DNA of 6,762 nucleotides from DATKSS01 sp049582065 (GTDB lineage Bacteria; Chloroflexota; Dormibacteria; Dormibacterales; Dormibacteraceae). Position numbers and translations under genes: made by a program. The stretch is from NCBI GenBank assembly GCA_049582065.1, contig JBAUTF010000051.1, forward strand, positions 1-6,762, written 5' to 3'. Positions 1-5,476 of this stretch are shown here, one piece after another (the stretch's first letter is position 1; the number at the start of each line of letters is the position of its first letter). The notes below the pieces were generated by a model. The model searched no databases. It saw only the letters and a list, made by a program, of their open reading frames with translations, and was not told the DNA's origin.

Positions 1-1
1 G

Positions 2-1723
2 GCGCAGGCGAGGACGCAGGCGACTGCCGAAAGCACCTCGGTGCGGATCACCGACTGGGTGGCGGAGCGCCAGGCCGAGCTCCGCATCATGGCCCAAGGT
101 GAGATCGGGCGGGTCTCAGCGCCCGACCTCAACGCTCAGCTCCTCGCCACAGTTCCGTCGCACCCCGACTTCGAAAGGATCCAGGTGTTCAACCTGAGCG
201 GAGTCGTCGTTGCATCCACCTCCGGAGGCACGTCCTTCGCGGCAACTCCTCCCGGGACGAGCTATGCCAACAGCCTCAGCGTCGAGACGCTCGGGCCCGT
301 TCAGCTCGGCGGCGGCGGGCTCCTTTGGGTCATGACCGCACCGATCGTCGGTGCCGACCTCAAACCTCAAGGCGTCCTGGGCGTAGACCTTGACATACCG
401 CTCCTCGGACAGTTGATCAACCCCTACGGGCCGGATGCCGTCAGCTCCCACGACCAGGAGATCCACGTGATCAGCGCGCAGGACCTACTCCTCTACAGCT
501 CTGACTGGGGCGTCCTCGCGAACGACCAGGCCATGGTGGCAAAAGGCACGCTCACCACCAAGGCCGAAGCTGCGATATACGACCGTGCGCTCACCAGTGG
601 CGGCGGAGGCACGCAGACCGTCGACTACAGGAATCACGATGTCCTGGCCGGCTATGAGCCGATCACGAGCCTCGGCTGGGTGGTCGTGGCGTCGATCGAC
701 TCATCCACCGCGCTGGCCGCCGTGCGCCAGCAGGAGGTCCGCACGTCCCTGGTGCAAGGAGCGGGCACCCTTTTATTGATCGGGTTCGCGATCGGGGTGG
801 CCATCCTGTCTACGCGGCCGCTCGTCGCTCTCTCGCGCGCGGCCGCGAGCGTCGAGGCGGGAGACCTCTCCCCACGCGTGCACCTTAGAGGCGGTGGCGA
901 AGTCCGCCGGCTGAGCGACGCCTTCAACGCCATGATCGAACGGCTGAACGACGTCCTTGTTCGCCTCCGAGGCGAGGTCGCCGAGTCCGCCACCAGGCTC
1001 TCGGACGCCGCCGAGGACCTCGTGTCCGCAACCCTCGAGCAGACGACCGCCGCCACCGCGACGTCCGCGAACATGGAAGAGGTCGCGCGAAGCTCCGCCT
1101 CGATCGCGGACAGCGTCGACCGGGTCGCGATCCAGGCCAGCGAGGCACAGACCAACCTCGAGCTGGCGCAGACCGACCTCAGGGCTTCGGGGGACCGCAC
1201 CCTCGCCCTCGCCGGACGCGTGAACGAGATCGAAGGCATCCTCGACCTGATCGACGACATCGCCGACCAGACCAACCTGCTCGCGCTCAATGCGGCGATC
1301 GAAGCGGCGCGCGCCGGCGACGCGGGTCGCGGTTTTGCGGTCGTGGCGGACGAGGTGCGACGCCTCGCCGAGCGCTCCAAGGCGTCCGCGGCGCAGATCG
1401 CCAAGCTGGTCGAAGGCGCCCAGACCCAGAGCAGCCAGACGATCATGGCCCTCGAGAAGGGCGTCAAACAGATGGAGCGGGGCCTCGCGATGATGCAGGC
1501 CATGACAGAGCTGAGCGGCAGGGTCCAGATCGCGAGCCAGCAGCAGCGCGCCGCCAACCAGCAGGTCGTGCTCGCCATCGAGCGGATCGCCGAGGGCAGC
1601 CGCACCGTCTCCATGACGGCGCAGGAGATCGCGTCCGCGGCGGCTCGACAGGGAGAGCTGGCCGCCGAGCTCGTCGAACCGTCCTGGGAAGGCGCCAAGA
1701 GGGCTCCCGCCGGGCCGGCTTAG
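2..1723 (+). CDS. Methyl-accepting chemotaxis protein, dCache-HAMP-MA type (5' partial)
   Basis: Transmembrane chemoreceptor that binds a signal outside the cell and controls CheA through its cytoplasmic hairpin. The frame is open to the window edge: 13 codons precede the GTG at 41 and continue the same helix, so that GTG is probably internal and the start with the first membrane helix is missing. Numbering from the GTG: residues 1-225 look like two PDC modules of a dCache sensor (IQVFNLSGVVVAS, then GYEPITSLGWVVVAS at 204-218). A hydrophobic helix lies at about 240-258, HAMP at 256-310, and the MA hairpin follows, with the nearly invariant tip QTNLLALNAAIEAARAG (410-426) and GRGFAVVADEVRRLAERS (429-446). 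SATLEQTTAA (329-338) fits the methylation consensus. The C-terminus (EPSWEGAKRAPAGPA) has no CheR-docking pentapeptide of the xWxxF kind. No RxWY amino-acid-binding signature is visible in the sensor, so the ligand is unknown. The gene lies 11 bases before cheW and is probably co-transcribed with it. Confidence 0.95.
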   Translation, partial: AQARTQATAESTSVRITDWVAERQAELRIMAQGEIGRVSAPDLNAQLLATVPSHPDFERIQVFNLSGVVVASTSGGTSFAATPPGTSYANSLSVETLGPVQLGGGGLLWVMTAPIVGADLKPQGVLGVDLDIPLLGQLINPYGPDAVSSHDQEIHVISAQDLLLYSSDWGVLANDQAMVAKGTLTTKAEAAIYDRALTSGGGGTQTVDYRNHDVLAGYEPITSLGWVVVASIDSSTALAAVRQQEVRTSLVQGAGTLLLIGFAIGVAILSTRPLVALSRAAASVEAGDLSPRVHLRGGGEVRRLSDAFNAMIERLNDVLVRLRGEVAESATRLSDAAEDLVSATLEQTTAATATSANMEEVARSSASIADSVDRVAIQASEAQTNLELAQTDLRASGDRTLALAGRVNEIEGILDLIDDIADQTNLLALNAAIEAARAGDAGRGFAVVADEVRRLAERSKASAAQIAKLVEGAQTQSSQTIMALEKGVKQMERGLAMMQAMTELSGRVQIASQQQRAANQQVVLAIERIAEGSRTVSMTAQEIASAAARQGELAAELVEPSWEGAKRAPAGPA

Positions 1724-1725
1724 GG
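1722..1725 (+). promoter_or_regulatory. Weak ribosome binding site for cheW
   Basis: AGGG overlaps the TAG stop of the receptor gene and lies 9 bases before the cheW ATG at 1735. It is a short Shine-Dalgarno match, so cheW translation probably relies partly on ribosomes finishing the upstream gene. The assignment is from spacing and composition only. Confidence 0.35.
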
Positions 1726-1734
1726 CGCCGGGTC

Positions 1735-2142
1735 ATGCGGGTGCTCGTGGTGGAGGTCAACTCGGCCTACTTCGCGCTGTCGATGGAAACGGTGCACCAG
1801 GTGATGCGCCGGCCGATCGTGACCCGCGTCCCGCTGGCCCCTGAAGGCCTGCTGGGCGTGGTCAACGTCCGTGGCGAGATCGTGCCGTTCCTCGATACCG
1901 GGGTATTGACCGGTACCGGCTGCCTTACGGAGCCGGGTTTTGCAGTCCTCGTCCAGGGCGCCGGCGAGATGCTCGCCGTCGCCGCGGAAGTGCTGCCGGT
2001 GCAAGCCGACTTTGAGGGCCCGGTGGGGCCGGGAACCAGGCCGGGCGAGCTCGGCCTGTACAGCCACGGGGCGCATCTGGCGATGCTGATCGACGTGGAG
2101 GCGCTGGCGAACAGCCGGCTCGAATCCAAACGGGCGAGCTAG
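1735..2142 (+). CDS. cheW: CheW-like chemotaxis adaptor
   Basis: Soluble adaptor that links receptor hairpin tips to the P5 domain of CheA in the signalling array. The 135-residue protein is one CheW domain with almost no extra sequence. The opening strand is VLVVEVNSAYFALSMETVHQVMR (residues 3-25), matching the family pattern of a strand, an ALP-like turn and the VxxV helix. GLLGVVNVRGEIVPFLDT (38-55) matches the family core GvxNxRGxvxPvxDl, including the Arg-Gly pair of the receptor/CheA contact region. LAMLIDVEALA near the C-terminus matches the usual closing strand and helix. The ATG at 1735 is the first start after the receptor stop and gives a domain of normal size, slightly short of the usual 140-160 residues. 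The TAG at 2140-2142 sits directly at the beginning of the region encoding the CheA HPt domain, so the two genes are adjacent or overlapping. Confidence 0.93.
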   Translation: MRVLVVEVNSAYFALSMETVHQVMRRPIVTRVPLAPEGLLGVVNVRGEIVPFLDTGVLTGTGCLTEPGFAVLVQGAGEMLAVAAEVLPVQADFEGPVGPGTRPGELGLYSHGAHLAMLIDVEALANSRLESKRAS

Positions 2143-2146
2143 AGGA
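2141..2146 (+). promoter_or_regulatory. Possible ribosome binding site for cheA at the cheW stop
   Basis: AGAGGA overlaps the cheW TAG and is the best Shine-Dalgarno match near the expected cheA start. It lies 13 bases before the in-frame CTG at 2160, which is longer than the usual 5-9. No ATG, GTG or TTG in the cheA frame lies within reach of it. The hexamer also encodes part of the HPt domain (Glu-Asp-Glu) if the domain begins upstream, so it may be fortuitous. Confidence 0.25.
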
Positions 2147-4325
2147 CGAGTTCCGTCCGCTGTTCGTCGAGGACGCCAAGGGCCAGCTCGCGAGGATCGC
2201 CGACGGGCTGATCGCCCTCGAGACCCACCCGGACGACCACGCGACGATCGACAAGATCTTTCGTGAGGCCCACACGATGAAAGGGGCCGCGGGCATGGTC
2301 GGGATGATGCGTGTCAGCCGCCTCGCCCACCGCCTCGAAGACCTCCTGGTCGAACTGCGGTCAGGCACGATTCGAACGACCCCGGAGCTGACCGATGCGA
2401 TGCTCCTCGTCGTCGACGGTATGGGCCGCCTCATCACGAGCGCATCCGCAGGCAACCAGGACGCAAGCGACGAGGCCGCGTTGGAACGACTCCTCCCAAC
2501 CCTGCGCTCGCACCCCGAGCCGGCCCCGATGGCCGAGATCATCTCCACATCCGTGGCCCTGGAGCCACAACCCGAACCCGCAAAGCCGGCCTCGAATCCC
2601 GCGCCACCGGCGCCCCCTCCGCCCGCGGCGCCGCCGGCTGCTTTGAACGAGGTCGCGAGCCTGATACCCCATGCACCACCGCCTCGCGTTGCGTCTCCCA
2701 CACTCGAGGTGCCGATGGCGCGGATCGACGAGCTCAACCGGCTGGTCGGCGAAGCCTCGGCCGCGCAGCTCAGGATGGGCAGCGCGTTTGGGTCCCAGCT
2801 CCACGTCGATCCGGATGCGGTGACCGAGTACCGGGATCTCACGAAGGTGATCAACCAGCTCCAGGAGGCGACCGAGCGCACGCGCATGGTTCCCGTGGGG
2901 ACTCTGGAGCCGATCCTCCACCGCACCGCGCGCGACACGGCCCGCGCGGCCGGCAAAGACGTGCGATGGGAAGCCTTGGGGCTGGAGATCGAGGTCGACC
3001 GAGGTGTCCTCGAAGAGCTCGTCTCCCCGCTGGTGCACATCGTCAGGAACTCTGTGGGCCACGGCGTCGAGATGCCTCAACAACGCCTGGCCGCGGGGAA
3101 GCCTCAGCAGGCGGTGATCCGCTTCCATGCGTCGCAGGTCGGATCCAAGGTCGTGATCGAGATCAGCGACGACGGCGCAGGGATCGACGTGGACGCTGTT
3201 CGCGCCGCAGCCGCGAAGACAGGTGTCGATGTAAGCCACCTCAACGAGGCCGAATCGCTGCATCTCATCTTCGGTGCGGGGATCTCGACCGCCAAGGTCC
3301 TCACCGAGGACTCAGGTCGCGGCGTGGGACTCGACGTCGTCGCCAATGCCGTCGCCTCGATCCACGGGACGGTCGAAGCGGTGAACCACCCAGGCCAGGG
3401 CGTCGAGTTCCGGATCGTCGTGCCCATCACGCTGACGGTCATTCCGTGCCTGATCGTATCGATCGCCGGCCAACCCTTCGCGGTGCCCCTGCATCGGGTC
3501 CTGCGGGTGGTCGACGAGCAGCCTGTCGAGGTCGTGAGCGGGCGAAAGCGCGCCGTCATCGACGGCCGCGCCGTGACCGTTTCCACGATAGCTTCGCTCG
3601 TTGGTCTGGCGCCGGTCGAATCCGGGACGTGGCTCTTGCTCGGGACGGCCTCCGACCAGAGCGCCTTCCAGGTCGATGCGGTGCTTTCGAAACGCGACTT
3701 GGTCGTCCGCGGACTGACCGGGCGTCTGCGCGACCTCGAGGCCGTCGCAGGGGCGTCAGTCGAGCCGAGTGGCTCGATCTTGCTGGTGCTCGATGTCCCC
3801 AACCTGATCGCGCGAAGCCTCGTGGCCGTCGAACCTTCAACCACGGTGGGGAGCAAGGGCTCGAAACCGGCCAGGCAGCTGTCGGTGCTCGTGGTCGACG
3901 ACGCGCTGATGGTGCGCGAGCTGCAACGTTCGATGCTCGAGCGGGCCGGCTATGCGGTGCGAACAGCCAGCGACGGCACGGCAGCGCTCGAGATGCTGAC
4001 TCACGAGCCGGCCGACCTGGTCGTCACCGATCTCGAGATGCCGAACATGGACGGGTTCGTTCTGACGCGCAGCATCCGCGCCAATGCCCAGCTCGCGAAC
4101 ATTCCAGTCCTCATCGTCTCCTCGCACGTCAGCCAGGAAGACCATCTCAAGGGCCTCGATGCAGGCGCGGACGCCTATATCGTCAAGACCTCGTTTGACG
4201 AAGCGGGCCTGCTGTCGGCGGTCTCCGGCCTGTTGGTCGGGACCGGCGCCGCGACGCTCCGCCGCACCAGGTCCGGCGCCTTGCACGGCGCGGGGGCGCC
4301 GGCTCCAGAGGCGGTGGCGCCATGA
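2142..4325 (+). CDS. cheA: Hybrid chemotaxis histidine kinase CheA with C-terminal receiver
   Basis: Cytoplasmic kinase of the chemosensory array; uses ATP to phosphorylate an HPt histidine and donates the phosphate to receivers. Domains by position: HPt about 2142-2470 with REAHTMKGAAGM (His codon 2271-2273); Pro/Ala-rich linker about 2500-2700 and no recognisable CheY-binding P2; dimerisation helices from about 2715; ATPase with N box HIVRNSVGHGVE (3036-3071), G1 box DDGAGID (3168-3188) and G2 box GRGVGLDVV (3315-3341); CheW-like P5 about 3436-3830; receiver from 3879 with LVVDD, phospho-acceptor Asp codon 4029-4031 in VVTDLEMPNMDG, a Ser in VLIVSS and Lys in YIVKT. The start is unresolved. 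The first ATG (2277) lies after the HPt histidine and would delete it, yet the frame back to 2016 has no ATG, GTG or TTG. The coordinate used is the first codon after cheW with clear HPt-like sequence (EDEFRPLFVEDA). Candidates are CTG 2160, ATC 2124, a frameshift from cheW, or a sequence error. The N box has Gly where Asp is usual. The TGA overlaps the cheR ATG. Confidence 0.93.
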   Translation, partial: EDEFRPLFVEDAKGQLARIADGLIALETHPDDHATIDKIFREAHTMKGAAGMVGMMRVSRLAHRLEDLLVELRSGTIRTTPELTDAMLLVVDGMGRLITSASAGNQDASDEAALERLLPTLRSHPEPAPMAEIISTSVALEPQPEPAKPASNPAPPAPPPPAAPPAALNEVASLIPHAPPPRVASPTLEVPMARIDELNRLVGEASAAQLRMGSAFGSQLHVDPDAVTEYRDLTKVINQLQEATERTRMVPVGTLEPILHRTARDTARAAGKDVRWEALGLEIEVDRGVLEELVSPLVHIVRNSVGHGVEMPQQRLAAGKPQQAVIRFHASQVGSKVVIEISDDGAGIDVDAVRAAAAKTGVDVSHLNEAESLHLIFGAGISTAKVLTEDSGRGVGLDVVANAVASIHGTVEAVNHPGQGVEFRIVVPITLTVIPCLIVSIAGQPFAVPLHRVLRVVDEQPVEVVSGRKRAVIDGRAVTVSTIASLVGLAPVESGTWLLLGTASDQSAFQVDAVLSKRDLVVRGLTGRLRDLEAVAGASVEPSGSILLVLDVPNLIARSLVAVEPSTTVGSKGSKPARQLSVLVVDDALMVRELQRSMLERAGYAVRTASDGTAALEMLTHEPADLVVTDLEMPNMDGFVLTRSIRANAQLANIPVLIVSSHVSQEDHLKGLDAGADAYIVKTSFDEAGLLSAVSGLLVGTGAATLRRTRSGALHGAGAPAPEAVAP
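4307..4311 (+). promoter_or_regulatory. Ribosome binding site for cheR
   Basis: AGAGG lies 10 bases before the ATG at 4322 and 13 before the second in-frame ATG at 4325. The closer spacing favours 4322, which also gives the ATGA overlap with the cheA stop. The site lies inside the last codons of cheA, which suits translational coupling. Confidence 0.4.
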
Positions 4326-5476
4326 TGGACGTCAGCCCTCTCGACCGTGCGGCCGTGCTCCTGCGCTCTCGCGCGGGTCTCAAGCCCGAGCCCGCCAACC
4401 GCGCCAGGCTCGAGAGGTTGCTCCACGAAGGCGCGGGCCATGCGGGGATCCCCATGCAGTCGTACGTCAACATGGTCGACACCCAGCCGGCGGCGTTCGA
4501 CGAACTGCTGGACCGGGTCACCGTCCAGCACAGCGCGTTCTTCCGAGACCCTGCGCAGTTCGACGCCCTGGCCGAGGTGGCGGTTCGGGCGAGCGCTGCT
4601 CCATTCACCGTGTGGAGCGCCGGCTGTGGGAACGGCCAGGAGCCCTACAGCCTCGCGATGCTCCTGGACGAAGTGCGGCATGACCGTTGGCACGTGGTCG
4701 CGACCGACGTCTCATTCCGCGCGCTGGCACGCACCGAGCGGGCTCGATACACGAAGAGCGAGGTCAGAGGAGTATCGGCCGAGCGACGGGCGAAGTACAT
4801 GGTGCCCGTCCGCGGCGGCCACGAGGTCGCCTCGCACCTCCGCCGCCATGTGCGGATCGCGCACCACAACCTCGCGCGCACGTACGCCGACGGCCTGGTT
4901 CCATGGTGTGATGCGGTCTTCTGCCGCAACGTCCTCATGTACTTCGGGCAGGAAGAGTCGTACGCCTGCATTCAGCGCCTCGCACATCGCATGCCCCCTG
5001 GCGCACTCCTTTTCCTCGGGCACTCGGATTCGCCGGGACTGATGACTCCCTATTTCGAGCCGGTCCAGGTGGCGGGCGTCCACTGCTACCGGCGTCTAGC
5101 GCCAGGCGCCACGCACGCTCCCCGAACACCTCGCGACCAGCCGACGCTCACTCACGACGTTCGCCCGCCTCCCGACCTGCCGGGGCTGCTGGCCGAAGGT
5201 GACCGCGCGGCAGCCGGCGGTGATGTGCAGGCGGCCATCCGCGCATTCCGGCAGGCGACCTACCTCGACCCTAACCTGGCGATCGCCTATTTCCAGCTGG
5301 GAGCGGCCCTCGAGATGGCCGGCGACCGCCGCGAAGCTCGGCGTTCATTCGGTGCGGCCGGCCTGGCCATGGTCAGGGGTGAAGGCAGCGAAGACATGAC
5401 CGGGCTCGGCGGTTATACGCGGCGTGACCTTGCGCGTGCGATCGCCTCTAAGCTGACGGGGACCGGAGTCGAATGA
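4322..5476 (+). CDS. cheR: CheR-type MCP glutamate methyltransferase with C-terminal TPR-like extension
   Basis: Transfers methyl groups from S-adenosylmethionine to receptor glutamates, tuning receptor sensitivity. The N-terminal all-helical CheR domain covers residues 1-80 and ends in VTVQHSAFFRD (66-76). This matches the family substrate-site motif TxNxTxFFR but has Gln where Asn is common; the Arg is kept. The methyltransferase fold follows: SAM-binding VWSAGCGNGQEPYSLAM (97-113), ATDVS (127-131) with the acidic residue of the second strand, and CDAVFCRNVLMYF (196-208), the CheR signature. The catalytic part ends near 258 (HCYRRL). A Pro-rich linker (about 261-288) leads to 289-350, which has TPR spacing (GDVQAAIRAFRQATYLDPNL, then AYFQLGAALEMAGDRREA). 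Plain CheR proteins are about 270-290 residues, so roughly 100 residues are added. TPR-bearing CheR proteins are known from Frz and Wsp type systems. It overlaps cheA by ATGA at its start and the next gene by ATGA at its end. Confidence 0.94.
   Translation: MMDVSPLDRAAVLLRSRAGLKPEPANRARLERLLHEGAGHAGIPMQSYVNMVDTQPAAFDELLDRVTVQHSAFFRDPAQFDALAEVAVRASAAPFTVWSAGCGNGQEPYSLAMLLDEVRHDRWHVVATDVSFRALARTERARYTKSEVRGVSAERRAKYMVPVRGGHEVASHLRRHVRIAHHNLARTYADGLVPWCDAVFCRNVLMYFGQEESYACIQRLAHRMPPGALLFLGHSDSPGLMTPYFEPVQVAGVHCYRRLAPGATHAPRTPRDQPTLTHDVRPPPDLPGLLAEGDRAAAGGDVQAAIRAFRQATYLDPNLAIAYFQLGAALEMAGDRREARRSFGAAGLAMVRGEGSEDMTGLGGYTRRDLARAIASKLTGTGVE
5465..5468 (+). promoter_or_regulatory. Ribosome binding site for the receiver-ParA gene; decides between two ATGs
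   Basis: GGAG lies 4 bases before the ATG at 5473 and 7 before a second in-frame ATG at 5476. Spacing favours 5476, while the ATGA overlap with the cheR stop favours 5473. The choice changes the protein by a single methionine. Confidence 0.45.

Noticed and set aside
1160..1500. Apparent shortening of the receptor hairpin by one or more heptads
   Set aside because: Counting from LVEGA to the QQQ on the C-terminal helix gives the same length as the 36-heptad Tar receptor as I recall it. The N-terminal side cannot be aligned reliably by eye.
652..1698. Long minus-strand open frame (348 codons) opposite the receptor gene
   Set aside because: It is a Ser/Ala/Arg-rich low-information translation typical of the antisense strand of a high-GC gene, and the plus strand has an unmistakable MCP hairpin here.
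1894..1919. Small palindromes (ATACC..GGTAT and CCGGTACCGG) within cheW, considered as an operator
   Set aside because: They lie in the middle of a conserved coding domain, encode ordinary residues and have no promoter nearby; short GC-rich palindromes are expected by chance.
1925..3040. Minus-strand open frame (371 codons) across cheW and cheA
   Set aside because: It spans two real genes on the other strand, has repetitive Ser/Arg/Gly composition and shows no recognisable domain.
2966..4198. Second plus-strand open frame (410 codons) inside cheA
   Set aside because: It is extremely Arg-rich and lacks any domain, as expected of an off-frame reading of GC-rich codons. The in-frame CheA motifs explain the region.
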